DNA of 64,000 nt from Myxococcales bacterium. Lineage in GTDB: Bacteria; Myxococcota_A; Polyangia; Haliangiales; Haliangiaceae. Of this stretch, positions 1-8,917 are shown piece by piece. Below the pieces are notes generated by a model. It did not search any database and was not told where the DNA came from. It saw only the letters and a program-made list of their open reading frames with translations. Where the stretch lies: positions 1-64,000 of the forward strand of contig JADKKI010000024.1 of the NCBI GenBank assembly GCA_016720595.1, in the 5' to 3' direction. The number at the start of each line of letters is the position of its first letter. The stretch's first letter is position 1. The translations under genes were made by a program, and so were the position numbers.

Positions 1-502
1 CCAGCACGCCGTTGTCGCTCTTGCGCTCGGCCTGCGTGGCCGCGACGCTCGGTGCGAGCACGGTCTGATCGGCCGCCGTGCTGGAGCCTGCGGAGTTCGA
101 GACCGCAGGTGCGGAGCTCTCGACGAACTGATCGCCCTTGCGGTTGTTGACCAGCGTGGCGACGCCGACCACGACGACCAGCATCGCGGCCGCGGCCATC
201 GCGGGATGCGCCATGAACGAGCGCGAGAGCCGGGCGAACCAGCCTTCCTGCTGCGCGGGCTTGGGCGCGCGGCGCGCGGCCTCCTGGAGCAGGAGGGCGC
301 TCACCGACTGCGGCGGATCGAGCTGGACCTGGAGGATGCGGCTCTCCCGGACCGCCTCCCGGGTGGACGTCAGCGCGGCGAGCGCCGTCTTGTCCGCCGG
401 GTGGGTCGCGAAGTGCGCCGTCAGCCGGGACTCCTCGGTGGGCGTGAGCTCACCGTAGAGGGCGCTGATCAGCAGCGCATCGATTTCCTGGCGTTCCAAC
501 AT
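1..502 (-). CDS. membrane-anchored anti-sigma-like protein (partial, C-terminus off the left edge)
   Basis: This reading frame has no stop through the window edge and begins with ATG at 502 (MLERQEID...). About 167 residues are visible. The N-terminal ~50 residues (ALYGELTPTEESRLTAHFATHP) resemble the helical N-terminus of zinc-finger anti-sigma factors, but the usual Cys/His ligands are absent. One transmembrane segment lies at about residues 97-113 (MAAAAMLVVVVGVATLV), followed by a Ser/Ala/Gln-rich periplasmic linker. The layout suits an inner-membrane regulator with a cytoplasmic sensor head and a periplasmic tail. No sigma factor lies immediately upstream in this window. The function is inferred from architecture only. 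Confidence 0.6.
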   Translation of the reverse strand, partial: MLERQEIDALLISALYGELTPTEESRLTAHFATHPADKTALAALTSTREAVRESRILQVQLDPPQSVSALLLQEAARRAPKPAQQEGWFARLSRSFMAHPAMAAAAMLVVVVGVATLVNNRKGDQFVESSAPAVSNSAGSSTAADQTVLAPSVAATQAERKSDNGVL

Positions 503-578
503 CTGGTCCGTGCGTCCTGATTATACCGGGTGTACTCGACGAACGACGAATCGACGAGGCCAGGGAATTCCAGCGGTT

Positions 579-595
579 GGCACCTAGGGGGTGCC
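579..595. repeat. short inverted repeat in intergenic 503-725
   Basis: GGCACC (579-584) and GGTGCC (590-595) form a 6-bp inverted repeat around TAGGG. It lies in the 223-bp gap between the stop of the secreted-protein gene (726) and the start of the anti-sigma-like gene (502), both on the minus strand. It could be a weak terminator for the former or an operator for the latter. There is no T-tract. Nothing else clear was seen in this gap. Confidence 0.35.
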
Positions 596-725
596 TCGCT
601 GTTTACCATCCGTGCCGTCGGGTTGTCGCTCGTTGATTACAGACGCAGGAGCAGGTCAGACGATCTAACGAGGTGCGGTATGTGCGCGTCGGCGGTGGTC
701 GCAGGGGACAACTCGCCGAAATCAC

Positions 726-1100
726 TCAGTCCTTGTTGGGCTCGCAGGACCAGCTGATCGAGTCGATCGTCCACGAGTCATCTCCGCAGACCGCCGCGGT
801 CGCCTGGGCCGATCCCATGCCCGCGTTGGTGAGTGCGAGCTTCGCCGAGCCGGGGTGCGAGGACCGGCGCTTCTTCGAGTCCGGTGCGCAGACCACGCGC
901 CACGACATCGCGCAGTCCACCGGGACCGTGCAGCTGTTGTGGATGGTGAACTCGACGGTGTCCTCGTCCTTGTCGACCTGATCGAACGAGGTGCAGTCGG
1001 CGAGCGACTTCTTCGAGCTGCGGTCGGCGAGCGCGGCGGGGACGACGATCATCATCGCGAGGGCGCAGGTCGCCCAGCGCATCCAGGTCGTGGGACGCAT
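726..1100 (-). CDS. small secreted Cys-rich protein of unknown function
   Basis: This is a 124-residue protein. I chose ATG 1100 because GGAGGA lies a few bases upstream and because the product then begins with a signal peptide (MRPTTWMRWATCALAMMIVVPAALA). The longer in-frame reading to 1217 adds a sequence that does not look like protein. The mature part is about 100 residues with six cysteines, suggesting disulphide bonds in the periplasm or outside the cell. A Lys/Arg-rich patch (SKKRRSS) follows the middle cysteines. I do not recognise the family. Confidence 0.7.
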   Translation of the reverse strand: MRPTTWMRWATCALAMMIVVPAALADRSSKKSLADCTSFDQVDKDEDTVEFTIHNSCTVPVDCAMSWRVVCAPDSKKRRSSHPGSAKLALTNAGMGSAQATAAVCGDDSWTIDSISWSCEPNKD

Positions 1101-1273
1101 AGAGATCCTCCAGTTCCCGGACGGACTTCGTCCGGGGATCCTTCGCCAGCGCGCCGCATCAGCAGCAGCGCCGTCGGGTTCAAAACGTAAGACAGCGGCC
1201 CGGCGACTCGGTTCCAAGATTTTTCGCGTGCCGCGATTTCAATGACCTGGACGCGTTCGGGCATGATCTGCCG

Positions 1274-2083
1274 ATGCCAGGCCCCCTCGACGTGTTCCGC
1301 GACAACGCCCTCGCCGGCCATGTGGCCCTGATCACCGGAGGTGGAACGGGGATCTGTCGGGGGATCGCCGCCGCCTATGCGCGGCTCGGTGCCGACGTCT
1401 GCATCGTCAGTCGCAAGCAGGACGTGCTCGACATCGCCGCCAAGGAGCTGTCGGCGCAGACCGGGCGGACGGTGATCGGCATCGCCGCAGATGTCCGTGA
1501 TCCGGAAGCGATCACGCGCGCGATCGCGGCCACCGTCGAGAGGTTCGGCAAGCTCGACACGCTGGTCAACGGCGCGGCCGGCAACTTCCTCGCGCCCGCC
1601 GCCGCGCTCTCGCCCAACGGCTTCAAGACCGTGATCGACATCGATCTCAACGGCACGTTCAACGCCTCCCGCGCGGCGTTCGAGCACCTCTCGAAGACCG
1701 GCGATTCGCTGATCCTCAACATCAGCGCCACGCTCCACTATCACGGCACCCCGCTGCAGGTGCACGCCTCGGCCGCGAAGGCCGGCGTCGATGCGGTCAC
1801 CAAGAACCTCGCCGTCGAGTGGGGGCGCTTCAAGATCCGCGTGTGCGGCATCGCGCCCGGTCCGATCGCGGAGACCGAAGGGATGAAGCGGCTCGCGCCG
1901 GGCGAGCTCACGGACAAGATGACCGCCGGGATCCCGGCCGCGCGGTTCGGTACGATCGACGAGATCGCCGCGGCCGCGGTGTACCTGCGCTCGCCCGCCG
2001 CCGCCTACGTCACCGGTCACGTCCTCGTGGTCGATGGCGGGCACTGCGTGGCGACGCCGGCGCTCGGCATGAGCTTCTCGTGA
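1274..2083 (+). CDS. SDR-family oxidoreductase, 2,4-dienoyl-CoA reductase-like
   Basis: This is a 269-residue Rossmann-fold short-chain dehydrogenase. The NAD(P) motif TGGGTGI is at residues 21-27, and NGAAGN lies where classical SDRs have NNAG. The catalytic region reads HASAAKAGVDAVTKNLAVEWG. Ser replaces the usual Tyr four residues before the Lys, as in the 2,4-dienoyl-CoA reductase (DECR/PDCR) subgroup, which also shares the PGPI and VDGG motifs. The likely role is NADPH-dependent reduction of 2,4-dienoyl-CoA or a related enoyl-CoA during breakdown of unsaturated fatty acids. The stop overlaps the GTG of the phospholipase-D-fold gene (GTGA), so the two are probably co-transcribed. The exact substrate is unproven. 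Confidence 0.85.
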   Translation: MPGPLDVFRDNALAGHVALITGGGTGICRGIAAAYARLGADVCIVSRKQDVLDIAAKELSAQTGRTVIGIAADVRDPEAITRAIAATVERFGKLDTLVNGAAGNFLAPAAALSPNGFKTVIDIDLNGTFNASRAAFEHLSKTGDSLILNISATLHYHGTPLQVHASAAKAGVDAVTKNLAVEWGRFKIRVCGIAPGPIAETEGMKRLAPGELTDKMTAGIPAARFGTIDEIAAAAVYLRSPAAAYVTGHVLVVDGGHCVATPALGMSFS

Positions 2084-2808
2084 CCGCACGCCCGCGCCGG
2101 TTGAAGGCGCGGGTGGCCGCACCCGCAGCGCTGGCGAAGGTCGCGCGCCAGCTCCGCGAGAAGCCTCCGAAGCGCACCGGGCGCACGCCTCCCGCCGAGC
2201 GCACCGATGCCAGTCCGCTCGATGTCGCTCTCCCGGCGAGGACGATCGCCGTGGAGCTGATCGCCGGGCGCGCCCACTATGACCGGATCATCTCCGCGAT
2301 CCTCGCCGCGCATACCAGCGTGTGGATCGCGACGGCGAACGTGAAGGGCCTGCTGGTCGAGGATCACCGCGCCGCGCCGGGCCGCCGCCGCACGCTGCGC
2401 CGCGGGACGTACGTCTCGGTGATCTCGCTGCTCGACGGCCTCGCCGCGCGCGGCGTGGAGCTCCGCCTGCTGCACGCCGAGCTGCCATCGCGGCCGTTTC
2501 GGGAGGAGATCGCCGAGCACCCGCGCCTGCTGGCCGGCGGCCTCGCGCTCGCGCGCTGCCCGCGCGTTCACCTCAAGGCCGTGATCGTCGATGGCGCGCT
2601 GCTCTACCTCGGCAGCGCGAACTGGACCGGCGCCGGCCTCGGCGCCAAGGGCTCGGGGCGGCGGAACTTCGAGCTCGGCATCGTCACCGATGACGCGCCG
2701 CTGCTCGATCAGGTGCAGGGCATGTTCGAGCGGATCTGGTCGGGCGGCGAGTGCGCGCGCTGCAAGCTGCGCGACGTGTGCCCGGGGCCGCTCGACGGAC
2801 GCGCCTGA
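2080..2808 (+). CDS. phospholipase D-fold protein with one HKD motif and a C-terminal Cys cluster
   Basis: The start is GTG 2080, overlapping the SDR stop, giving 242 residues. The N-terminal ~45 residues are basic and Pro-rich. The rest resembles a PLD/nuclease half: VHLKAVIVDG...LYLGSANWT carries the HxK(x4)D and GSxN elements at about residues 165-188. Only one HKD motif is present, so activity would need a homodimer, as in bacterial Nuc-type nucleases. The last ~20 residues contain CARCKLRDVC, a compact three-Cys group that could bind metal or an Fe-S cluster. Substrate is unknown: nucleic acid or phospholipid are both possible. The stop abuts the kelch-gene stop on the other strand with no spacer. 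Confidence 0.75.
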   Translation: MTARPRRLKARVAAPAALAKVARQLREKPPKRTGRTPPAERTDASPLDVALPARTIAVELIAGRAHYDRIISAILAAHTSVWIATANVKGLLVEDHRAAPGRRRTLRRGTYVSVISLLDGLAARGVELRLLHAELPSRPFREEIAEHPRLLAGGLALARCPRVHLKAVIVDGALLYLGSANWTGAGLGAKGSGRRNFELGIVTDDAPLLDQVQGMFERIWSGGECARCKLRDVCPGPLDGRA

Positions 2809-5325
2809 CTACGGCACGTCGCCCGGGCACGCTTCGCCCGGATCGAGCACGAGGTCGCCGCAGATCGGTACGCACGCCCCGCAGTCCGCCGCGCACGTGC
2901 GGCAGGTCTCGCGCGGATCACACGTCCCGTCGCCGCACCGCGAAGCACTGGCGGCGCAGCTGACGCCCGGCGAACACTCCGGCGAGCACTCAGACCAGCA
3001 GTCTGGATCCGCACAGCCGCGGAGCCCGTCACCGTCGAGATCGCTGTAGCCGGTGCACACCTCGTAGGGGCCGGTCGCGTCCCAGCGGAGCTGCCAGAGC
3101 TGATCGAGACTGCCTCCTGGGTCCAGACCGCCAAACAGGACCACACCAGAACCGTCTGGGGCACTCGCCATCACGCCACCCGCGCGTCGCGGCGGTGTGT
3201 TGAAGCCGAGCACCTCGCTCCACGACGTGCCGTCCCACTCCCAGGTGTCGTTGAACGCCGCAGCATTCACGCCCCCGAACAGGGTGATGCGACCACGCGC
3301 CGGGTTCCATCCCAGGTATGCCGCCCACCGTGGCGACGGCCTGGTCGTGCCCGTCGATGGGGTGGCCCAGGTGGTGCCGTCCCAGATCCACAGGTCGTCG
3401 TAGATCGTCGAATGATCGTGGCCGCCGAACAGCACGGTCGTCTTGCGGATCGGATCGTAGGCGAGGACGTGCTCGCTGCGCCCTCGGGGTGACGTCGGCG
3501 GCGTCAGCAAGCTCCAGCCAGCACCGTTCCACTCCCAGGTGTCGTCCAGTTCGATCGGGCCGGTAGAGCCTCCGAACAGCACCACGCGATCGCGCGCCTG
3601 GTCATACGCCATGCGTGCGCCGGTCCTCGCGGGCGGACCGCCGGGCCGCGTGATCCAGTCATGCATGGGATCGCCGTCCCACGACCAGGTATCGCCGAGT
3701 GGCCCCATGGCATCGGAGCCTCCGAACAGGAGGACCTCGCGACGGACGGGATCGAACGTCATCGCCGCGCCGACGCGCGCCCCTGGCTCTTTCGCGGGCC
3801 CGCTGCTCCACGACAGCGTGGGCCCGAGGACGAGCGTATCGGCAAGGGTCGTCGGACCTTCGGCGCCACCGAACAGTACCAGCTGGCCGTGAACCGAGTC
3901 GTAGGCCATCGAGGCGTTGATGCGCTTGCGGACGGTGGGAAGCGCCGCCTTGGTCCACTTCGATCCGGCCCAGGTCGTCGTCGGGAGGTCCGGGGAGCCA
4001 CCCTGGACGACGATCTGGCCGTGGATCGGATCACTGGCCGAGGTCGCATTGACTCGTGCATCGTGGGAAGCGACCGAGGTCCAGGTCTGGCCGTCCCACG
4101 ACCAGGCGTCGCCAAGGACCGTTGTTGCCTGGCCAAACGCGTAGACGATCGCGCGTTGGGCCGAATCGTACCCGATGGTCGCGAAGTCTCGCGCGGGTGG
4201 GGCGACCGCCCGCGCCTTGCGCTGCCAGGTGGTGCCATCGAACTCCCAGACCACCGCGCGTGGGTTCGCGGGCTCCTGTCCGACCATCACGATCACGCCG
4301 CGTGACGGATCGTAGGCCATCGCGTGACCGGTCTGCGTGGGAGGTCGGTTGGTCGGTGTCCGCTCGGTCCAGGTCGCTCCATCCCACTCCCAGGTGTCGT
4401 CGAGATCGAGGTTGATGAGAGTGGTCAGGTGCGTACCGCCGAACATCACCACGACGTCGCGCGCGCTATCGTAGGCCATCGTCGCGAACACGCGGCTCGA
4501 CGGCCATGTTGCCGAATGCGGCGTCTCCACCCAGGTCGTGCCGTTCCACTGCCACATGTCGTCGAAGCTGGAGGCCTGGGGGTTCCCTCCCACGCCACCG
4601 AACAGCACCGTGCGATCGCGCTTGGCATCGTAGGCGAGGGCGTGGCCGTTGCGCGGAGCTGGAGAGAAGCTCGGCGTCAGCTCCTGCCAGGCGTGACCGT
4701 CGTAGATCCACGTATCGTCGAGCTGCGCGAGCGGACCGGCGGGACCCTTCGTGCCACCGAACAGCACGAACAGCTCGCGCGCCGTGTCATACGCCATCGC
4801 CGCGTGCTCACGTGGATCTGGCACCTTGGTGGTCACGACCTTGGCCCATTGCGGCGTCTCGGGGCGGCATGTCGCGCCACAGCCATCGAACGCGAACGTG
4901 GCGCCATCGTCACATTGCTCGCCGCCCCCCATCGCCACCAGCGGATCGACGACCCCGTTCCCGCAGGTCTCGTTGGATTTGCAGCTCGCCGAACAACGGT
5001 CGCCCGTGATCGCGTTCGCGTCATCGCAGACCTCGCCGTCGATCACATCGACGCGGCCGTTGCCACAGCCTCCCAGGAGGCACACGCCGTCGTAGCAGCG
5101 GCCGGCGTCGGCGACGCCGTCGAGCGTGCAGGCCATCCCGGCGGGCACGCCGTCGCAGGCGCGGATCTGGTCCCGATCCACGCAGCGGTCCTCGTCCGGA
5201 GAGGTCACGTGGAAGCACACCAGATCGGGGGCGCAGACGATGCCGTCCCCACAGGGTGTGGAGGCGCTCGAGATACAACCGGCGAACACCAGGGCGAGAG
5301 CGAGCGAGAGCCAGCGATCGGACAA
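2809..5325 (-). CDS. large kelch-type beta-propeller lipoprotein with Cys-rich repeats
   Basis: This is an 838-residue protein. The signal peptide ends in a lipobox (ALVFAGC), so lipid-anchored surface or periplasmic location is expected. Residues ~20-155 hold Cys-rich myxobacterial repeats (GNGRVDVIDGEVCDDAN, GNGVVDP...EQCDDG). Then come about ten kelch-like blades with the recurring pattern AYD..R...VLFGG....DTWEWDG..W. A C-terminal Cys-rich tail (ECSPGVSCAASASRCGDGTCDPRETC) closes it. Such proteins are common in Myxococcota and probably bind proteins or glycans; no enzyme motif was seen. It diverges from the ECF sigma gene at 5440, so the 114-bp gap probably carries both promoters. Confidence 0.85.
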   Translation of the reverse strand: MSDRWLSLALALVFAGCISSASTPCGDGIVCAPDLVCFHVTSPDEDRCVDRDQIRACDGVPAGMACTLDGVADAGRCYDGVCLLGGCGNGRVDVIDGEVCDDANAITGDRCSASCKSNETCGNGVVDPLVAMGGGEQCDDGATFAFDGCGATCRPETPQWAKVVTTKVPDPREHAAMAYDTARELFVLFGGTKGPAGPLAQLDDTWIYDGHAWQELTPSFSPAPRNGHALAYDAKRDRTVLFGGVGGNPQASSFDDMWQWNGTTWVETPHSATWPSSRVFATMAYDSARDVVVMFGGTHLTTLINLDLDDTWEWDGATWTERTPTNRPPTQTGHAMAYDPSRGVIVMVGQEPANPRAVVWEFDGTTWQRKARAVAPPARDFATIGYDSAQRAIVYAFGQATTVLGDAWSWDGQTWTSVASHDARVNATSASDPIHGQIVVQGGSPDLPTTTWAGSKWTKAALPTVRKRINASMAYDSVHGQLVLFGGAEGPTTLADTLVLGPTLSWSSGPAKEPGARVGAAMTFDPVRREVLLFGGSDAMGPLGDTWSWDGDPMHDWITRPGGPPARTGARMAYDQARDRVVLFGGSTGPIELDDTWEWNGAGWSLLTPPTSPRGRSEHVLAYDPIRKTTVLFGGHDHSTIYDDLWIWDGTTWATPSTGTTRPSPRWAAYLGWNPARGRITLFGGVNAAAFNDTWEWDGTSWSEVLGFNTPPRRAGGVMASAPDGSGVVLFGGLDPGGSLDQLWQLRWDATGPYEVCTGYSDLDGDGLRGCADPDCWSECSPECSPGVSCAASASRCGDGTCDPRETCRTCAADCGACVPICGDLVLDPGEACPGDVP

Positions 5326-5374
5326 CGCCGATATCGTAGCTGGAACACCGCTCCCAGATCGAGCGAACTCAGGT

Positions 5375-5404
5375 GGTTACAGGTTTTTCGAGGACCGTGT
5401 AACC
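5375..5404. promoter_or_regulatory. inverted repeat upstream of the ECF sigma gene
   Basis: GGTTACA (5375-5381) and TGTAACC (5398-5404) are perfect 7-bp inverted arms separated by 16 bases. They end 35 bases before the sigma-factor ATG at 5440, in the divergent promoter gap. The position suits an operator, or -35/-10 elements of an autoregulated ECF promoter. This is inference from symmetry and place only. Confidence 0.4.
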
Positions 5405-5439
5405 GGAGCGGGTTCCTCGGTCACTATCAAGCTCAGGTG

Positions 5440-6069
5440 ATGGCCACCGCGTATGTGGACGATGTCCTCCTGGTCGACCGGTGTCTCACCGGCGAACCGG
5501 CGGCCACGCGCGAGCTGTTTCGCCGCCACAGAAACCGCGTCCACGCCTGCCTGTTCCGCGTGCTCGGCTCCAACCGCGATATGGATGATCTGCTGCAGGA
5601 GGCATTCCTCCAGGTGTTCCAGTCGCTCCGCAGCTGGCGCGCCGAAGCGAGCCTCGCCACGTGGGTCGATCGGATCAGCGTGCGCGTCGCGTATCGTTAC
5701 CTCTCGCAGCGCGGGCGCCGCGTGCAGACCGACGAGCTGCCCGAGGATGACTTCGTCGCCGGCCCCGACGTCGGGCCCGGCACCCGCCGCCAGCTCGCGC
5801 GCGATGGCGTGCGCAGGCTCTACGCCGTGCTCGACGAGCTGTCGCCCGCCGCGCGCCTCGCGTTCACGCTGCACGAGATCGATGGCCGCACCCTCGCCGA
5901 GACCGCGCAGCTCGTGGGCTCCAGCGTGACGGCGACCAAGCTCCGGGTCTGGCGCGCACGCAAGCGCATCGAGGCCGTGGCCGCCCAGGATCCCGTGCTC
6001 GCCGAGTTCCTCGAGCCGGGCAGTGGCGCGAGCGCCGAGATCATCCCGTTCGACAAGGAGGCCTCGTGA
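5440..6069 (+). CDS. ECF RNA polymerase sigma factor (sigma-70 family)
   Basis: This is a 209-residue protein. ATG 5440 starts the conserved region directly (MATAYVDDVLLVDRCLTGEP); longer readings upstream are antisense to the kelch gene. Region 2 is at about residues 25-90 (FRRHRNRVHACLFRVLGSNRDMDDLLQEAF...SLATWVDRISVRVAYRYL). Region 4 is at about 135-190 (LDELSPAARLAFTLHEIDGRTLAETAQLVGSSVTATKLRVWRARKRI). The protein directs RNA polymerase to a regulon-specific promoter. Its stop overlaps the GTG of the FecR-like gene (GTGA), so sigma and putative anti-sigma are translationally coupled. The group and signal are unknown. Confidence 0.93.
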   Translation: MATAYVDDVLLVDRCLTGEPAATRELFRRHRNRVHACLFRVLGSNRDMDDLLQEAFLQVFQSLRSWRAEASLATWVDRISVRVAYRYLSQRGRRVQTDELPEDDFVAGPDVGPGTRRQLARDGVRRLYAVLDELSPAARLAFTLHEIDGRTLAETAQLVGSSVTATKLRVWRARKRIEAVAAQDPVLAEFLEPGSGASAEIIPFDKEAS

Positions 6070-7333
6070 AGCTCGTCGGACGCGTTCCCGTGGAGCCGCT
6101 CGACGACGAGCGGATGACCAACATCGAGCGTCGCGTGGTGGCAGGTGCGAGCGATGCCGCCACCGAGCCGCGCGGGCTGCGTGCGCCGCGGCGCCTCCTC
6201 GGGTTCGCCGCTGCGGCGATGGCGGCGATGGCCGCGGGCGTGATCGGCTGGAAGCTCGGCCAGCGCCCGGCGCAGCTGCCGGTGATCGCCGACGCACCGA
6301 TCTCGATCTCCACCGCCACGACGGGCGGCACGCTCGCGATCGGCGACGCCACGATCCAGAGCGATCCGAACACGGTGTTCGTGGTGACCCGCCCCGACGG
6401 CGGCGTGCTGGTGGATCTCACCCGCGGCAAGGTCGAGCTCGAGGTGGCCAAGCGCGCCAACCGTCCGCCGTTGATCGTGCGCGCCGGTGACACCGACGTG
6501 ATCGTCGTCGGCACGCACTTCTCCGTGGACTATGGCGACGGCACGGGTGAGGTCGCCGTCCGCGTCACCGAGGGTGTGGTCCGCGTGGTGCGGCACCACC
6601 AGGAGGCGCGCGTGGCGATCGGTCAGGCCTGGGAGACCCAGCGCGGCGTGATCGCGCTCGCCGATGCCAAGCCGGTGGTCAAGCCGACCGCCGTCGCGGT
6701 GGCGAACACTCCTGGCACCGAGGGTGGAACCATCGGCGAGGTCGACACCGGTAGTGGCAGCGCGGAGATCGAGATGGGCCCCGGGCCCGACGTGCTCCAC
6801 GGCCGCACCGCACAGGTGCCGGATCAGCGCACGCCGACGGCGCGGAACACGGGCTCGGGGGCCGAGCCTGTGACGCCTGTGACGCGCGTGACGCCCGAGA
6901 TCACCACGCGCACCAAGGTCCCCGACGCGGCGGCTCCCTCGGGGCCGCGGCAGACCGTGATCGCGCAGCCGGTGGCGCAGCCACTCGATGTGGGCGAGCA
7001 GATCGCCGCGAAGGCGATCGGCAAGTACCAGGAGCTGATCCGGAACAAGACCACCGGCGAGGAAGAATCCCGCGCGTACTACGGCATCGCGTTCACCCAG
7101 CACTTCAAGCTCGGGCGCACCGCGGATGCGAAGCTCACGATCGCCGCGTACGAGCGCCGGTTCGCGCAGGGCCGGGTCTACCCGGAGCGCATCGCGATCG
7201 CCTGGCTCAAGGTCGGATCGCCTGCAAGGACGCCATCGGTGAGGAGTGCCGGCAGGTGGCAGCCTCGTATGTCCGCCTCGACCCGGACTCCCCCGCCGGC
7301 CATGTGGCACAAGGGATCACCCTCGGCGAGTGA
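6066..7333 (+). CDS. FecR-domain anti-sigma/transmembrane sensor, apparent frameshift near 7214
   Basis: GTG 6066 overlaps the sigma-factor stop. A short cytoplasmic N-terminus is followed by a transmembrane segment (about residues 45-62, LLGFAAAAMAAMAAGVIGW). A FecR-like domain follows (about 80-200; GGTLAIGDATIQ, GKVELEV, VGTHFSVDYGDGTGEVAVRVTEGVVRV). Next come a long low-complexity linker and a TPR-like C-terminus (AYYGIAFTQHFKLG). After LKV at 7214 the frame changes: the open frame continues as Arg/Ser/Pro-rich sequence to 7367. The frame one base back reads RIACKDAIGEECRQVAASYVRLDPDS and stops at 7331-7333, matching the usual ending of such proteins. A missing C in GGTCGGATC would explain this. 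It probably holds the ECF sigma factor inactive at the membrane. Confidence 0.75.
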
Positions 7334-7377
7334 TCGAAGTTCGCAGCCGCCGGGCCGCTCGTCGTAGAATATCCAGG

Positions 7378-8169
7378 ATGAGTCGGCCGACGCTGATCGT
7401 CGAGCTCGCCAGCGACCCGGGGTCCGCCACGGATCTCGCCGCCGGCGGAGTGTTCGTGCCCGTGCCCGAGTGCGGGTTGACGCTCAACGACGAGTGCGAG
7501 CTCGTGGTGCGCGGCGCGAGCGGTGAGCTCGCCCTGCCCGCGCGCGTGGTCTACATCGATCCGGCGAAGGGCGCAGGGCTCGAGCTCCTCGGCTTCGGAC
7601 CGACGATCAAGGAGCGGATCGTCGCCCTCGCCACCGCCCCGGTCCCCGCACCCGAGCCGGCCGCGGATCCCGCCCTCGTTGGCGCCGGCGGCGACGACGT
7701 GAGCGACGACGGCGACGACGACGACGAGAAGGACGATGCTGACGCCCCGGATCCGTCGATGCGCGCGGCCACCGCGCTCGACAAGCTCCGTGGCCTCTCC
7801 CTGCCGCAGCAGGTCCGCAAGGCGGCCAGCAGCAACCCGGCCACGCGGATGGCGCTCGAGCGGATCTACGGCAAGGCGGTGTGGGAGGCGCTGCTGCGGA
7901 ACCCGCGGCTCACCGCGCCCGAGGTCTCGAAGCTCGCCCGGATGGGCACGATGCCGCGCGTGCTGCTCGAGCACATCGTCAACAACGGCGCGTGGCTCCA
8001 GATCCCCGAGGTCCGCCGCGCGCTGCTCACGAACCCGCGCCTGGGCACCGATCAGATCCTGCGCGTGCTCCGCCTCATGCCCAAGCACGAGCTCAAGGTC
8101 GCCTCGACGAGCGCCACGTACACGTTCGCGGTGCGCGATGCCGCGAAGCGCATGATCATCGACGACTGA
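7378..8169 (+). CDS. PilZ-like domain protein with a conserved helical C-terminal domain
   Basis: This is 263 residues from ATG 7378. The N-terminal ~85 residues have a PilZ-like pattern ([24 protein letters not shown]...[10 protein letters not shown]....LELLGFGP), as in the atypical PilZ proteins of myxobacteria. The c-di-GMP-binding RxxxR motif is not seen, so ligand binding is doubtful. An acidic linker at about 100-125 ([20 protein letters not shown]) leads to an all-helical domain of about 130 residues ([36 protein letters not shown]). The role is probably protein-protein signalling in the cytoplasm. The gene starts 44 bases after the corrected end of the FecR gene and may share its transcript. 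Confidence 0.65.
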   Translation: MSRPTLIVELASDPGSATDLAAGGVFVPVPECGLTLNDECELVVRGASGELALPARVVYIDPAKGAGLELLGFGPTIKERIVALATAPVPAPEPAADPALVGAGGDDVSDDGDDDDEKDDADAPDPSMRAATALDKLRGLSLPQQVRKAASSNPATRMALERIYGKAVWEALLRNPRLTAPEVSKLARMGTMPRVLLEHIVNNGAWLQIPEVRRALLTNPRLGTDQILRVLRLMPKHELKVASTSATYTFAVRDAAKRMIIDD

Positions 8170-8176
8170 CCTGCGC

Positions 8177-8199
8177 GGCTCCTCCGTTTGGAGGTAGCC
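8177..8199 (+). promoter_or_regulatory. hairpin covering the Shine-Dalgarno of rph
   Basis: GGCT-CCTCC (8177-8185) pairs with GGAGG-T-AGCC (8190-8199), forming a 9-bp stem with one bulged T and a four-base GTTT loop. The 3' arm GGAGG (8190-8194) is the only good ribosome-binding site before the rph ATG at 8208. Folding would hide it, which suggests translational control. It may also be a leftover terminator of the upstream gene, but there is no T-tract. Confidence 0.4.
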
Positions 8200-8207
8200 T
8201 GCGCGCC

Positions 8208-8915
8208 ATGCGTCCCGATGGCCGTCGCCCCGATCAGCTCCGCTCGCTCGAGATCATCCCGCACTACCAGAAGCACGCGGAGGGCTCCGCCCTCATCAAG
8301 CTCGGGGACACCTGGGTGCTGTGCGCCGCCAGCGTCGAGGAGATGGTGCCGGCGTGGATGAAGGGCAAGGGCAGCGGCTGGCTGACCGCCGAGTACGCGA
8401 TGCTGCCGCGCTCCACGCACACCCGCAGCAAGCGCGACCCCGGCGGCCGCGGCAAGGAGATCCAGCGGCTGATCGGCCGCGCGCTGCGCGCGGCGGTGGA
8501 TCTCAAGGCGCTCGGCGAGCGCACGATCAACGTCGATTGCGATGTGCTGTGCGCCGATGGCGGCACGCGCGTGGCCTCGATCACCGGCGCGTGGATCGCC
8601 CTCGGCTTCGCGATCAACAAGCTCGTGGCCTCCGGCAAGCTCACCAGCGACAAGGCGTTGATGCCGCCGGTCGCCGCGGTCTCCGTCGGAATCGTCGATG
8701 GCGAGTGCGTGCTCGATCTGCCGTACGTCGAGGACAGCAAGGCCGAGGTCGACATGAACGTGGTCGGCGATGCGAGCGGCAAGCTGATCGAGATCCAGGG
8801 CACCGCGGAGAAAGGCACGTTCGATCGCCCGCAGCTCGATGCGATGCTCGATCTCGCCACCATCGGGATCCGCGAGCTGGTGGCCGCGCAGCGCAAGATC
8901 CTCGCGGGAGGCTAG
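8208..8915 (+). CDS. rph: ribonuclease PH
   Basis: This is 235 residues from ATG 8208, the normal length for RNase PH. It starts with the family signature [12 protein letters not shown] and has [29 protein letters not shown] and [21 protein letters not shown]. The enzyme is a phosphate-dependent 3'-5' exoribonuclease that trims tRNA 3' ends and assists rRNA turnover, acting as a hexameric ring in the cytoplasm. The gene is two bases upstream of rdgB on the same strand, a very common bacterial pairing. The ribosome-binding site lies in a hairpin at 8177-8199. Confidence 0.97.
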   Translation: MRPDGRRPDQLRSLEIIPHYQKHAEGSALIKLGDTWVLCAASVEEMVPAWMKGKGSGWLTAEYAMLPRSTHTRSKRDPGGRGKEIQRLIGRALRAAVDLKALGERTINVDCDVLCADGGTRVASITGAWIALGFAINKLVASGKLTSDKALMPPVAAVSVGIVDGECVLDLPYVEDSKAEVDMNVVGDASGKLIEIQGTAEKGTFDRPQLDAMLDLATIGIRELVAAQRKILAGG

Positions 8916-8917
8916 TC

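Noticed and set aside
4324..5439. N-terminal extension of the ECF sigma factor
   Set aside because: The extension is antisense to the kelch lipoprotein and Arg/Pro/Ala-rich; the conserved sigma domain begins right after ATG 5440.
5440..7333. TonB-dependent iron regulation (FecI/FecR/FecA)
   Set aside because: No TonB-dependent receptor gene lies nearby; only the FecR-like domain is shared, so the iron link is unsupported.
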